A stretch of DNA of 64,000 bases, taken from NCBI GenBank assembly GCA_934501435.1, contig CAKSTW010000001.1, positions 186,001-250,000 on the forward strand, in the 5' to 3' direction. The notes beneath the pieces are model-generated. The model was not told where the DNA came from, did not search any database, and saw only the letters and a list, made by a program, of their open reading frames with translations. Made by a program: the position numbers and the translations under genes. Source of the DNA: an uncultured Eubacteriales bacterium (GTDB taxonomy: Bacteria > Bacillota > Clostridia > Oscillospirales > UBA644). Positions 33,691 through 42,573 of the stretch are shown here, piece by piece (positions within the stretch are counted from its first letter, which is position 1; each line of letters begins with the position of its first letter).

Positions 33691-33742
33691 AGTATAGCAA
33701 AAACGGGAAAGTAAACGCAATTTCTTTTGCTTACATTTCCCG
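33691..33742 (-). promoter_or_regulatory. bceAB promoter with dyad, probable response-regulator site
   Basis: On the minus strand, TTGCGT (33715-33720), 18 bases, TATACT (33691-33696). A near-perfect inverted repeat, CGGGAAATGTAA (33731-33742) and TTACTTTCCCG (33704-33714), is centred on the -35 box. This is the expected place for BceR-type control. Confidence 0.65.
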
Positions 33743-33750
33743 CGCAAATC

Positions 33751-34728
33751 TTACCGTTTTGTAATATCTTCGAACTTTACCGAAATTTTCGTACCTTTTC
33801 CGACTTTCGATTCGGCAGAAACCGAATGGCCGAGATTTCTGCATATTCTGCCGCAGATATAAAGACCGAGTCCCGACGAACGGCGGTTTTCCCTGCCGTT
33901 TAGCCCGGTATATCCCCTCTCGAAAATTCTCGGCAGATCTTCGGCGGAAATTCCCGTGCCGGTATCCTCAAAAATTACGGCATTATCTTTTCCGTATATT
34001 TTAATACTTCCCGAAGGCGTATATTTCAGAGCGTTTGAAATTATCTGTTCAAAAACAAAAGAAAGCCATTTCCTGTCGGTAATCGCCGCAATATTTACGG
34101 GAGTATATTCAAGTTTTATTTTTCTTTCTATAAATTCCCCGGCAAATTTTTTGACCGCATCCTTTACTATTTCGTCAACGTTATATTCCTTTATAACGTA
34201 GTCGGACGCACCGTCGCTCCGAAGATAAGCCATTACCATATCGACGTAATTTTCGGTTTTGGCAAGATCGAGCGACAGTTTTCTGAAAATTTCGCCGTCG
34301 CGGTTCTGCAAAGCAAGGTTCATCGACGATATCGGCGTTTTTATTTGGTGCGCCCACAGGGTGTAATAATTCACCATATCGTTGCGGCGGGTCTCTTCTT
34401 CGTCTTTTATGCGATTGCAGTCGTCGACCACGGTTTCTACGAGTTCGGAATATGCCTTTTCCCCGGGAGTTTTCGCCTTCGGGAGCGCCGCGGCGGCCTT
34501 TGACGGCAGTTTTGCGGCAAGTTTCAGCGCCATATATCTTCTGTAAGAAAAAACACCGTCGACCGCAAGAATTACAGCGCCGAAGAGAAGACAGAGAAAA
34601 AACGGATAGAGTACCGCCGAAAGAGGTAAGCCGTAAAGATAAAAAGAAACGAAAAAGAAGACCGAGAAAAGAAAGAAAACCGCAACCGGTCCGATTTTCG
34701 ATTTAATATATAAAGCAAAAAATTTCAT
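33751..34728 (-). CDS. BceS-type intramembrane-sensing histidine kinase
   Basis: 325 residues. Two adjacent N-terminal membrane spans (about 10-60) with almost no extracytoplasmic loop mark an intramembrane-sensing kinase that takes its signal from the BceAB transporter. The phospho-acceptor box is WAHQIKTPISSMNLAL, with H-box His, and the ATP-binding domain contains ISNALKYTPSG (N-box), IFEDTGTGIS (G1) and SSGLGLYICGRI (G2). It overlaps the regulator gene by four bases. Confidence 0.92.
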   Translation of the reverse strand: MKFFALYIKSKIGPVAVFFLFSVFFFVSFYLYGLPLSAVLYPFFLCLLFGAVILAVDGVFSYRRYMALKLAAKLPSKAAAALPKAKTPGEKAYSELVETVVDDCNRIKDEEETRRNDMVNYYTLWAHQIKTPISSMNLALQNRDGEIFRKLSLDLAKTENYVDMVMAYLRSDGASDYVIKEYNVDEIVKDAVKKFAGEFIERKIKLEYTPVNIAAITDRKWLSFVFEQIISNALKYTPSGSIKIYGKDNAVIFEDTGTGISAEDLPRIFERGYTGLNGRENRRSSGLGLYICGRICRNLGHSVSAESKVGKGTKISVKFEDITKR

Positions 34729-35405
34729 TGACCTTCACCGAGATAATACCCTTCGCCGAATTTCGTCATTATAAAATCGGAAAGCCCCGCAGTCTCAAGT
34801 TTTTTACGGAGTCTGTTAATATTTACCGTCAAAGTGTTTTCATCGACGAAACTGTCGGTCTGCCAGAGTTTTTCCATAAGTTTTTCGCGGCTTACAACCC
34901 TGCCGCGGCTTTCCATAAGCGCAAAAAGTATCCGATATTCGTTTTTCGTAAGTTCTGTTTTTTCGCCTCTGTAATAAAGCGAACTTTCACCGACCGTCAG
35001 AAAAGCGTCCCGCCATTCGAGAACGGGTTTTGTCGCCGCAAAATCGTAAGATCTGCGGAGAAGCGCCGAAACTTTGGCCATAAGGACCGAAAGATCGAAA
35101 GGCTTTGCGATAAAATCGTCAGCTCCCATATTTACCGCCATGACGATATTCATATTGTCGGAAGCGGAAGATATAAAGATTATCGGAACGCTCGATATTC
35201 TGCGTATCTTTTCGCACCAGTAGTAGCCGTCGTAAAACGGAAGAGAAATATCCATTAAAACGATGTGAGGATTTTCCTTTGCGAATTCTTCGGCGACATT
35301 ACGAAAATCCGATACGGATACGGGTGTTATTCCCCACCCCTCGGCACGCGTCGAAATTTCTTTCGCGATTCCCGCGTCGTCTTCGACGATAAACATTTTA
35401 TACAT
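34725..35405 (-). CDS. BceR-type response regulator (OmpR family)
   Basis: 226 residues. The receiver domain has the acidic pair EDD near the N terminus, the phospho-Asp in HIVLMDISLPFYDG, and the conserved Lys in DFIAKPFD. The OmpR/PhoB winged-helix domain follows (ELTKNEYRILFALMES, VDENTLTVNINRLRKKL). It activates the bceAB promoter in related systems. It starts behind the rplA terminator with AGGGGAAT as ribosome binding site, so it is transcribed separately from the ribosomal operon or by read-through. Confidence 0.94.
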   Translation of the reverse strand: MYKMFIVEDDAGIAKEISTRAEGWGITPVSVSDFRNVAEEFAKENPHIVLMDISLPFYDGYYWCEKIRRISSVPIIFISSASDNMNIVMAVNMGADDFIAKPFDLSVLMAKVSALLRRSYDFAATKPVLEWRDAFLTVGESSLYYRGEKTELTKNEYRILFALMESRGRVVSREKLMEKLWQTDSFVDENTLTVNINRLRKKLETAGLSDFIMTKFGEGYYLGEGQ

Positions 35406-35417
35406 AATATATTCCCC

Positions 35418-35451
35418 TAAAAAAATCTCTGTCGGAAAACCCGACAGAGAC
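35418..35451 (-). terminator. Terminator of the rpmG-secE-nusG-rplK-rplA operon
   Basis: On the minus strand, TCTCTGTCGG / CCGACAGAGA around GTTTT, then TTTTTTT. Confidence 0.93.
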
Positions 35452-35471
35452 CGTAAGATTTTTATTTGCGA

Positions 35472-36164
35472 TTACATCAACTTTGCGCCGTTGATCTTTA
35501 TGCCGGGACCCATGGTGGAAGCGACAACGCAGCTCTTGAGGTAGATACCTTTTGCAGCAGCCGGTTTAGCCTTGATGATGGCACCCATAAGGGCATTGAA
35601 GTTTTCTCCGAGTTTTTCGGCACCGAAGGAAACTTTTCCGATCGGGCAGTGAATGATGTTGGTTTTATCAAGTCTGTACTCGATCTTACCTGCTTTAACT
35701 TCCTTGACAGCCTGAGCGACGTTAGGAGTTACGGTTCCTGCCTTCGGGTTCGGCATAAGTCCTTTAGGACCGAGGATCTTACCGATACGTCCGACAACGC
35801 CCATCATGTCGGGAGACGCGATAACGACGTCGAAATCAAACCAGTTTTCTTTCTGGATCTTTGTCGCGAGATCTTCAGCGCCGACATACTCTGCGCCTGC
35901 CTCTTCCGCTTCTTTTACTTTATCACCTTTCGCGAAAACGAGAACTTTAACGGATTTACCTGTTCCGTGCGGAAGAACGATAGAACCTCTGACCTGCTGG
36001 TCTGCGTGTCTGGAGTCAACGCCGAGTTTTACGTGAAGTTCAACAGTCTCGTCAAATTTTGCTTTGGCAGTCTGGCAAACGAGGTCCATTGCCTCCGCAG
36101 CGTCATACTGCCTGGATTTATCTATAAGCTTAGAGCTTTCGATATATTTCTTTCCTTTTTTCAT
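35472..36164 (-). CDS. rplA: 50S ribosomal protein L1
   Basis: 230 residues. Starts with the basic [17 protein letters not shown] and has the two-domain L1 pattern: [38 protein letters not shown], the [17 protein letters not shown] motif and [13 protein letters not shown] at the end. L1 binds 23S rRNA at the L1 stalk and its own mRNA. It is the last gene of the operon; rplJ and rplL do not follow. Confidence 0.98.
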   Translation of the reverse strand: MKKGKKYIESSKLIDKSRQYDAAEAMDLVCQTAKAKFDETVELHVKLGVDSRHADQQVRGSIVLPHGTGKSVKVLVFAKGDKVKEAEEAGAEYVGAEDLATKIQKENWFDFDVVIASPDMMGVVGRIGKILGPKGLMPNPKAGTVTPNVAQAVKEVKAGKIEYRLDKTNIIHCPIGKVSFGAEKLGENFNALMGAIIKAKPAAAKGIYLKSCVVASTMGPGIKINGAKLM

Positions 36165-36261
36165 AGTTAATAAAATTCCTCCTGTGTGGTATGTTTGGCG
36201 CTTACGCGCCTGCGGATAATAGTGGATTTACCGAATCCTCCCACTTTTTTTCGAAAGGCGA

Positions 36262-36687
36262 TCAGTCTACGACTTCGACGCCCATACTTCTTGCAGTACC
36301 TGCAATCATCGACATAGCCGCTTCAACGGTATTTGCGTTGAGGTCGGGCATTTTGGTCTCTGCAATCTGCTGAATCTGAGCTTTGGTTATTTTAGCGACC
36401 TTGTTCTTGTTGGGAACGCCGGAACCGCTTTCGATGCCGCATGCTTTCTTTATAAGAACCGCTGCGGGCGGAGTTTTGGTTATGAAGGAGAACGAACGGT
36501 CTGCATAAACGGTGATAACAACCGGGATTATAAGACCCATATCGTTCTTTGTTCTTTCATTGAATTCTTTGGTGAACGCCATGATATTGACGCCGTGCTG
36601 ACCGAGAGCAGGACCGACAGGAGGAGCGGGATTTGCTTTTCCTGCGGGAATCTGCAATTTTATATATCCTGTAATTTTCTGAGCCAT
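36262..36687 (-). CDS. rplK: 50S ribosomal protein L11
   Basis: 141 residues. The N-terminal [20 protein letters not shown] and the C-terminal RNA-binding [22 protein letters not shown] region are standard. L11 forms the GTPase-associated centre with 23S rRNA and is needed for RelA response. It lies between nusG and rplA. Confidence 0.98.
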   Translation of the reverse strand: MAQKITGYIKLQIPAGKANPAPPVGPALGQHGVNIMAFTKEFNERTKNDMGLIIPVVITVYADRSFSFITKTPPAAVLIKKACGIESGSGVPNKNKVAKITKAQIQQIAETKMPDLNANTVEAAMSMIAGTARSMGVEVVD

Positions 36688-36718
36688 TGTAAATTAGCCT
36701 CCTTAAATAAGAAACCTG

Positions 36719-37243
36719 TTATTTTAATAATTCGAGCTGAGCCGCGTCAAATTCGACCGGCGTTTCGCGCCCGAACATGGAAACGATAACTCTGACCTTT
36801 CCGGTCTGGACGTTGATGTCGTCAACCGTTCCCGTAAAGCCTTTCATCGAACCGTCCGTAACTTGGACGTTGCTGCCCTTTTCGTAAGGCATTTCGACTC
36901 TTGCTTTCTGTATACCGAGATTTGCCATTTCGGCGTCGGTAAGGGGAATAGGCTTCCCTTCCGGACCGACAAATCCGGTAACGCCGCGTATACCTTTTAT
37001 AAGTATCCAAGTATCGTCGTTTACCACCATGTGTATGAGAACATATCCGGGGAACATCTTTCTTTCGGTTACGACCTGTTCGTTGTTCTTTATCTCAGTA
37101 ACCTGTTCCATCGGGACCATTACTTCGAGAATAAGATCCGAAAGATTGCGGAGTTCGACTATCTTTTCTATACTCGTGGCAACTTTGTTTTCATAGCCTG
37201 AATAAGTGTGTATGATATACCACTTTGCCTCGGAAACGCTCAT
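36719..37243 (-). CDS. nusG: Transcription elongation/antitermination factor NusG
   Basis: 174 residues. The NGN domain has AKWYIIHTYSGYENKVA and MFPGYVLIHM, and the C-terminal KOW domain has VQVTDGSMKGFTGTVDDIN. NusG binds RNA polymerase and couples it to ribosome or Rho. It is between secE and rplK, the standard order. Confidence 0.97.
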   Translation of the reverse strand: MSVSEAKWYIIHTYSGYENKVATSIEKIVELRNLSDLILEVMVPMEQVTEIKNNEQVVTERKMFPGYVLIHMVVNDDTWILIKGIRGVTGFVGPEGKPIPLTDAEMANLGIQKARVEMPYEKGSNVQVTDGSMKGFTGTVDDINVQTGKVRVIVSMFGRETPVEFDAAQLELLK

Positions 37244-37257
37244 CTGTTTTCCTCCGA

Positions 37258-37527
37258 TTAGTTAAAAAGCAAACTTATCACAAGTTTGAATATCGCGTCA
37301 ACCGCGCCGACGAATACGGCGAAAATAAGCATAACGACGATAACAACGAGCGTATTGTTTACAACCTGTTTCCACGAAGGCCAAACGACTTTTTTGAGTT
37401 CGCTCTTAGTCTCCCTGAAAAACGAAGCCATTCTCTTGAAGATATTGGGCTTTTTGTTTGCGGGTTTTGCTGATTTCTGAACTTTTGCGGACTTGGCATT
37501 TTCAGGTTTTTTAATTTCTTCTGACAT
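37258..37527 (-). CDS. secE: Preprotein translocase subunit SecE
   Basis: 89 residues. The N-terminal half is a Lys-rich extension; the SecE core is NIFKRMASFFRETKSELKKV followed by VWPSWKQVVNNTLVVI and one C-terminal membrane span. SecE clamps SecY in the translocon. Confidence 0.96.
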   Translation of the reverse strand: MSEEIKKPENAKSAKVQKSAKPANKKPNIFKRMASFFRETKSELKKVVWPSWKQVVNNTLVVIVVMLIFAVFVGAVDAIFKLVISLLFN

Positions 37528-37545
37528 AATAGACCTCCTCCTATA

Positions 37546-37698
37546 CTACTTTGTTTCTTTGTGAAGCGTATGCTTCCGGCAGAATTTGCAGTATTTGTTC
37601 ATCTCCAGCCTGTCGGGACTGTTTTTCTTGTTTTTGGTAGTGTTATAATTTCTGCGTTTGCATTCTGAACATGCGAGAACTACCTTGTCTTTACCCAT
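37546..37698 (-). CDS. rpmG: 50S ribosomal protein L33, zinc-binding (C+) form
   Basis: 50 residues from the ATG at 37698 behind AGGAGGT. Sequence [18 protein letters not shown] with a second pair CKFCRKHT gives four Cys as a zinc ribbon, so this is the C+ paralogue. It is the first gene of the secE-nusG-rplK-rplA operon. Confidence 0.96.
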   Translation of the reverse strand: MGKDKVVLACSECKRRNYNTTKNKKNSPDRLEMNKYCKFCRKHTLHKETK

Positions 37699-37789
37699 TT
37701 CGGCACCTCCTAAAATTTTATAAAAATTGGCCTCCCTTTGCAGCGTGTTTTTTGCATCAAAAAAAAACACCTCGTTGCAAGGTACGCTT

Positions 37790-37818
37790 ATTATACCATA
37801 TTTTCCCCGTCAAGTCAA
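37790..37818 (-). promoter_or_regulatory. Promoter of the rpmG-secE-nusG-rplK-rplA operon
   Basis: On the minus strand, TTGACT (37813-37818), 17 bases, TATAAT (37790-37795), with TGG before the -10 box. Confidence 0.92.
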
Positions 37819-37920
37819 GGGTTTTATCGAAAAAACAAAAGGATTTTTCAAACATTTTGTAAACTCAAAAGGCAAAAACGGAAACTTATATGAAATTTGA
37901 AGATAAACCTTATTATTCTA

Positions 37921-37949
37921 TTGAAATTTTCGGTCTGCTGTGTTAAAAT
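37921..37949 (+). promoter_or_regulatory. Promoter of icd
   Basis: TTGAAA (37921-37926), 17 bases, TAAAAT (37944-37949), 31 bases before the ATG. Confidence 0.75.
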
Positions 37950-37980
37950 CTGAATATAAATACAGAACCGGAGGAACGAT

Positions 37981-39189
37981 ATGGATAAGATTCAAATGAA
38001 AACGCCGCTCGTCGAAATGGACGGCGACGAAATGACAAGGATCGTTTGGCGATGGATAAAGGAAATGCTTCTTGAGCCGTATATAGACTTAAAGACCGAA
38101 TACTACGACCTCGGTCTCGAAAACAGAAACGCGACCGACGACAGGGTAACGGTCGATTCGGCTCTCGCGACAAAAAAATACGGCGTTGCCGTTAAATGCG
38201 CGACCATAACACCGAACGCCGACAGAATGAAAGAATACAATCTTAAGAAAATGTGGAAAAGCCCGAACGGAACGATAAGGGCAATTCTCGACGGCACGGT
38301 ATTCAGAACCCCCATTCTCGTCAACGGAATAACTCCGTTCGTTCCGACATGGGAAAAGCCGATAACGATTGCCCGTCACGCTTACGGCGACATTTACAAA
38401 GCAAGCGAAACGAAAGTTCCGGCTGGGGCAAAAGCCGAAATTCTAATAACAAAAAAAGACGGTTCGACCGAAAAAGTGCTCATTCACGATTTCGACAGCG
38501 CTGGAATAGTTATGGGCATGCACAATATCGACAAAAGTATCGAATCGTTTGCCCACAGCTGTTTCAAATTCGCGCTCGACAAAAAACAGGATCTCTGGTT
38601 CTCCGCAAAAGACACTATTTCCAAGACCTACGACCACCGCTTCAAGGATATTTTCGCCGAGATATACGAAAGGGATTATAAAGCGAAATTCGAAGAAGCG
38701 GGAATCGAATATTTCTACACCCTTATCGACGACGCCGTCGCAAGAGTTATCCGTTCGAAAGGCGGTTTTATCTGGGCTTGCAAAAATTACGACGGCGACG
38801 TTATGAGCGATATGATAGCCACTGCGTTCGGCGACCTCGCAATGATGACTTCGGTCCTCGTCTCCCCCGACGGGTATTACGAATACGAAGCGGCTCACGG
38901 AACGGTCACCCGCCACTATTACAGATATCTTAAAGGCGAAAAGGTTTCGACGAACTCGATAGCGACAATTTTCGCATGGACGGGCGCTCTGAGAAAAAGA
39001 GGTGAACTCGACGGAATTCCCGAACTCTGCAACTTTGCCGACAAACTCGAAAGAGCCTGCATAGAAACGATCGAAAGCGGCACGATGACTCAGAGCCTTG
39101 CAAACCTTTCGACGATTGAAAACAAAAAAATTGTCGACGGCGAAGGACTTCTTGCCGCAATAAAAGAAAGACTCGACATAATTCTTTAA
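37981..39189 (+). CDS. icd: NADP-dependent isocitrate dehydrogenase
   Basis: 402 residues behind CGGAGGAA. Converts isocitrate to 2-oxoglutarate with NADP. The start [17 protein letters not shown] and the substrate loop [18 protein letters not shown], then [16 protein letters not shown] and [17 protein letters not shown], are those of the dimeric, eukaryote-like type II IDH rather than the E. coli type. It supplies 2-oxoglutarate for glutamate synthesis; no citrate synthase or aconitase is adjacent. gpmI follows 19 bases later, so they may share a transcript. Confidence 0.96.
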   Translation: MDKIQMKTPLVEMDGDEMTRIVWRWIKEMLLEPYIDLKTEYYDLGLENRNATDDRVTVDSALATKKYGVAVKCATITPNADRMKEYNLKKMWKSPNGTIRAILDGTVFRTPILVNGITPFVPTWEKPITIARHAYGDIYKASETKVPAGAKAEILITKKDGSTEKVLIHDFDSAGIVMGMHNIDKSIESFAHSCFKFALDKKQDLWFSAKDTISKTYDHRFKDIFAEIYERDYKAKFEEAGIEYFYTLIDDAVARVIRSKGGFIWACKNYDGDVMSDMIATAFGDLAMMTSVLVSPDGYYEYEAAHGTVTRHYYRYLKGEKVSTNSIATIFAWTGALRKRGELDGIPELCNFADKLERACIETIESGTMTQSLANLSTIENKKIVDGEGLLAAIKERLDIIL

Positions 39190-39208
39190 TAGGAAAAGAG
39201 GAAGATAT

Positions 39209-40783
39209 ATGAAAAAACCGGTAGTTCTCATTGTAATGGACGGAGTCGGCGAAAACCCCTCCAAATACGGCAATGCCGTCGTTTCGGCGTACACTCCGAC
39301 CCTTGACATGCTCAAATCCGCATATCCCTACACCCAGATAAAGGCTCACGGAGTTGCGGTAGGTCTTCCGACCGACGACGATATGGGCAACAGCGAAGTC
39401 GGACACAACGCGCTCGGCTGCGGACAGATATATTCGCAGGGTGCAAAACTCGTAAACGAATCCATTGAAAACGGAAAACTTTACACTTCCGACACGTGGA
39501 AAGAGATCGTTTCGAACTGCAATAAGAATAATTCGACACTGCATTTTCTCGGTCTCCTTTCCGACGGAAACGTCCACTCGAATATAAAACACCTTATCGC
39601 GATGCTCAAAGAGACCAAAAAAGAGGGCGTAAAGAAAGCAAGGATCCACATTCTTCTTGACGGAAGAGACGTTCCCGCAACTTCGGCGCCCATCTACGTT
39701 GAGCAGCTTGAAAACGTAATAAAAGAACTCAACGACAGCGGTTTTGACTCGGCTATCGCCTCGGGCGGCGGCAGAATGAAGATAACCATGGACCGTTACG
39801 AAGCGAACTGGGCGATGGTCGACCTCGGCTGGCAGACCCACGTTCTCGGCGAAGGCAGACAGTTTGAGTCCGCAATGGAAGCAATCAACGTTTTAAGAGA
39901 AGAAACGGGCGCTATCGACCAGGATCTTCCCCCGTTCGTTATCGCAAAGGACGGCAAGCCCGTCGGAACGATAGAAGACGGAGACAGCGTTGTCCTCTTC
40001 AATTTCAGAGGCGACCGTGCGATCGAAATTTCAAAAGCATTTGAATACGAAACCGTACCTTTCGACAGAAAGAGAGTTCCGAAAGTCGTGTTTGCGGGAA
40101 TGCTCCAGTACGACGGAGACCTCAAGATCCCGACAAAATATCTCGTAAGTCCCCCGGATATCAGAAATACCCTTTCCGAATTGCTCGTAAAGAATAATAT
40201 AAAGGAATATGCGGTATCCGAAACCCAGAAATACGGACACGTCACCTACTTCTGGAACGGAAACAGAAGCGACAAATTCAGCGAAGAACTCGAAGTCTTT
40301 GAGGAAGTCCCGTCAGATATAGTCCCGTTCGAACAGCGTCCTTATATGAAAGCGGCGGAAGTCACCGATAAGATAATCGAAGCTATTCAAAGCCATGAAT
40401 ACGGCTTTATCCGCGCAAACTACCCGAACGGAGATATGGTAGGTCACACCGGCATTTACGCCGCGGCTCAGATCGCCGTCGAAATGGTGGACCTTTGTCT
40501 TGCAAGAGTTCTCGAAGTTGCAAAGAAAGAAAACGTATACGTTATAATAACCGCAGACCACGGTAACGCCGACGAAATGTACGAAAAGGCAAAAGAGGGC
40601 AAAATGCCGAAAGCAAAGACCTCCCACACCTTAAATCCCGTTCCCTTTATAATCTTTGATCCAGAAAAATCGAAGATCAGGATGAAAGACGGAAGATTCG
40701 GACTTGCAAACGTCGCAGGAACGGTCGCAAAACTCCTCGAACTCAAAGCCCCCAAAATGTGGGAACCCTCTATAATAGAATAA
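39209..40783 (+). CDS. gpmI: 2,3-bisphosphoglycerate-independent phosphoglycerate mutase
   Basis: 524 residues. Interconverts 3- and 2-phosphoglycerate using two Mn ions. Landmarks of the alkaline phosphatase fold: VLIVMDGVGENP, the phosphoserine site MGNSEVGHNALG, the phosphotransferase insert with HILLDGRDVPATS, NFRGDRAIEI, NYPNGDMVGHTG and ITADHGNADEM with metal ligands. Together with eno at 1.3 kb it covers consecutive glycolytic steps, and its substrate is shared with SerA. Confidence 0.97.
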   Translation: MKKPVVLIVMDGVGENPSKYGNAVVSAYTPTLDMLKSAYPYTQIKAHGVAVGLPTDDDMGNSEVGHNALGCGQIYSQGAKLVNESIENGKLYTSDTWKEIVSNCNKNNSTLHFLGLLSDGNVHSNIKHLIAMLKETKKEGVKKARIHILLDGRDVPATSAPIYVEQLENVIKELNDSGFDSAIASGGGRMKITMDRYEANWAMVDLGWQTHVLGEGRQFESAMEAINVLREETGAIDQDLPPFVIAKDGKPVGTIEDGDSVVLFNFRGDRAIEISKAFEYETVPFDRKRVPKVVFAGMLQYDGDLKIPTKYLVSPPDIRNTLSELLVKNNIKEYAVSETQKYGHVTYFWNGNRSDKFSEELEVFEEVPSDIVPFEQRPYMKAAEVTDKIIEAIQSHEYGFIRANYPNGDMVGHTGIYAAAQIAVEMVDLCLARVLEVAKKENVYVIITADHGNADEMYEKAKEGKMPKAKTSHTLNPVPFIIFDPEKSKIRMKDGRFGLANVAGTVAKLLELKAPKMWEPSIIE

Positions 40784-40789
40784 GTTTCA

Positions 40790-40819
40790 ATGCCCTGCCG
40801 CGACGGCAGGGTATTTTTA
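40790..40819 (+). terminator. Terminator of gpmI
   Basis: TGCCCTGCCG / CGGCAGGGTA with a CGA loop followed by TTTTTAT. Confidence 0.92.
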
Positions 40820-40875
40820 TATAGGAAACCGAATAAAATCAAATACCGCAATTTTCATACAATTCTACCGAAAAC

Positions 40876-40904
40876 TTGACAAAATTAACATAATATGCTA
40901 AAAT
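40876..40904 (+). promoter_or_regulatory. Promoter of the acetyltransferase-like gene
   Basis: Perfect TTGACA (40876-40881), 17 bases, TAAAAT (40899-40904) with extended TGC. Confidence 0.92.
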
Positions 40905-40935
40905 TACCGTGAAAATAATGCAGGGGAGAAAATAT

Positions 40936-42111
40936 ATGGTTACCGTAAAGAAAGTCACGACCAAAAAAGAAATAAAGACGTTTGTCAATTTTCCGAACAT
41001 CCTTTATGAAGACGATCCTCTTTTCGTGCCGGCGACTTACAGCGACGACCTTGAAGACTGGAACAGAAAAAAGAACCCCGCGTTCGAATATTGCGATGCG
41101 GACGCCTTTCTTGCATATAAAGACGGAGAAGTTGTCGGGAGAATCGCGGCGATACTCAGCCGAAGAGCAAACAAGACATGGGGATACAACCGTTTAAGGT
41201 TCAGTCAGGTCGACTTTATCGACGACGAAGAAGTTTCGGCGGCTCTTTTTAATACAGTCGAGAATTACGCAAAAGAAAAAGGCTGCGACGAGATCCACGG
41301 TCCTCTCGGTTTTTCGGATATGGACAGAGAGGGTATGCTTGTCGACGGCTTTGACAAAAGAAATCAGTTCTTTACATATTATAACCGTCCGTATTATAAC
41401 GAACACCTTCAGAAACTCGGCTATTCAAAGGACGTCGACTGGATAGAATATAAAATAGAAGTTCCCGCAAAAGGCAGCCGACAGGCGGAAAGACTCGACA
41501 GAATATCAAATTTCGTTCTTAAAAGGAACAAATTATATATTGCGAACGTCAAACACCGCTGGCAGTATCCCGATTATATCAAAAAAGTATTCAATCTCGT
41601 GAACGAGGCTTACGCTCCCCTTTACGGAGTCGTAGAACTTTCGGATAAGCAGATAACAAAATACGCAAACAAATTTGCTCCGCTCGTATCCCCCGACTAT
41701 TCCTGCTTCATAAACGACGAAAAAGGAGAACTTGTCGCGTTCGGAGTTGCAGCGCCCTCTATCGCGTCGGCGCTCAAAAAGAGTAACGGAAGATATTTCC
41801 CGTTCGGCTGGATAGATCTGCTTAAATCCCTTTCAAAAAACACAGCGATCGACCTTTTATTGGTCGCGGTAAAACCCGAACTTCAGTATTCGGGAATAAA
41901 CGCCGTAATAATGAACAAATTTCTGCACAGCTGTCTTAAAAACGGTATCAAATACGCAGAATCGGGACCGATGCTCGAAAAGAACGAAAAGATCATCGCA
42001 CAGTGGGAAATGTTCGATAAAGAACTCATAAAAAGGAGGCGCTGCTATATAAAAACGCTCGAAAACGCCGCAATAAAGACGACAGAAGAAAGTCCTGCAA
42101 TGCAGGCATAA
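40936..42111 (+). CDS. GNAT-like N-acetyltransferase family protein, function unknown
   Basis: 391 residues from the ATG at 40936 behind GGGGAG. The first third has NILYEDDPLFVPATYSDDL and DAFLAYKDGEVVGRIAAI, a core strand pair as in GNAT folds, then GCDEIHGPLGFSDMDREGMLVDGF, a motif I associate with a conserved family of large uncharacterised acetyltransferase-like proteins. The C-terminal part repeats the GNAT-like beta pattern (FINDEKGELVAFGVAAPS), suggesting two GNAT halves. No partner genes are near. Directly after its stop comes the repeat module found also behind pdxK and rluB. Confidence 0.72.
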   Translation: MVTVKKVTTKKEIKTFVNFPNILYEDDPLFVPATYSDDLEDWNRKKNPAFEYCDADAFLAYKDGEVVGRIAAILSRRANKTWGYNRLRFSQVDFIDDEEVSAALFNTVENYAKEKGCDEIHGPLGFSDMDREGMLVDGFDKRNQFFTYYNRPYYNEHLQKLGYSKDVDWIEYKIEVPAKGSRQAERLDRISNFVLKRNKLYIANVKHRWQYPDYIKKVFNLVNEAYAPLYGVVELSDKQITKYANKFAPLVSPDYSCFINDEKGELVAFGVAAPSIASALKKSNGRYFPFGWIDLLKSLSKNTAIDLLLVAVKPELQYSGINAVIMNKFLHSCLKNGIKYAESGPMLEKNEKIIAQWEMFDKELIKRRRCYIKTLENAAIKTTEESPAMQA

Positions 42112-42128
42112 GAGAACACCGCAACTTT

Positions 42129-42163
42129 GGCTGAGGACCGATAAGGAAGTATTGCTTCAAAAC
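42129..42163 (+). repeat. Copy 3 of the 3'-end module
   Basis: GGCTGAGG, GATAAGGAAGTATTG and CTTCAAAAC follow, in sense orientation, 17 bases after the stop of the acetyltransferase-like gene. It matches copy 2 (4309-4348, minus strand) at 29 of 35 positions and then leads, as in copy 2, through an AATGCGTTAAAA segment into a GGATA-type terminator hairpin. Confidence 0.75.
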
Positions 42164-42188
42164 TTCGCCTTTCGGCAAATAATGCGTT

Positions 42189-42227
42189 AAAAACCCCGGA
42201 TATACGACAGCATTATCCGGGGTTTTT
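42189..42227. terminator. Hairpin terminator closing copy 3 of the module
   Basis: AAAAACCCCGGATA / TATCCGGGGTTTTT with an 11-base loop containing GACAGCA. Sequence and loop resemble the hairpin at 4252-4287 (GGATAT, GACAGCA). Usable from both sides. Confidence 0.88.
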
Positions 42228-42229
42228 GC

Positions 42230-42523
42230 CTATCCGAAGACCGCATGCGGGTGCCCTGCGGGCATTACAACTGACTCGCCCCCGTGAAGTTCATATTCGA
42301 CGCCGTCTTTTGTGATTTTGTCGCTCCCGTCAAGACAAGTCGCAAAAGCATCTCCGCCCGACTCGTGGGTTGATATTTCTTCTCCTTTGTCAAAAGCAAA
42401 CAACGTAACCGAAAGAGCCGGACTTTACGCAAGCGTTTTGCTCACTGCCTGTCCGGGCTGATAAGAGCCCTCTTCTTTTAAGGTCAGGACTTTTACTTTA
42501 TCAATATTTTTAATTCCGTACAT
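42230..42523 (-). pseudogene. Cupin-domain protein, broken by an in-frame stop and 3' truncation
   Basis: Reading from the ATG at 42523 (behind CGGAGGT), the frame gives MYGIKNIDKVKVLTLKEEG... up to VSKTLA, then a TAA at 42425-42427 (codon 33), then continues in the same frame with LSVTLFAFDKGEEISTHESG, a cupin strand block with its metal-ligand His, and VVMPAGHPHAVFG with the second His pair, ending at a TAG at 42230-42232. Relatives of this small cupin have Gln at the TAA position and continue some ten residues further, so a single C-to-T change plus loss of the 3' end explains the state. The truncated end abuts the hairpin and module. Confidence 0.8.
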
Positions 42524-42553
42524 AAAAAACCTCCGTTTTTTCTTTACAACCGT

Positions 42554-42573
42554 ATTATACGCCGATATCGGCG
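42554..42573 (-). promoter_or_regulatory. Remnant promoter with palindromic operator upstream of the broken cupin gene
   Basis: On the minus strand a perfect 14-base palindrome, CGCCGATATCGGCG (42560-42573), directly precedes TATAAT (42554-42559), placing it in the promoter spacer. No clear -35 box is present. Such a layout is typical of a repressor site. Confidence 0.6.

Noticed and set aside
42230..42523. TAA at 42425 as a recoded sense codon in the cupin frame
   Set aside because: TAA ends many genes in this window (for example rpsT and hpf), so recoding is not plausible; the truncated 3' end also points to decay.
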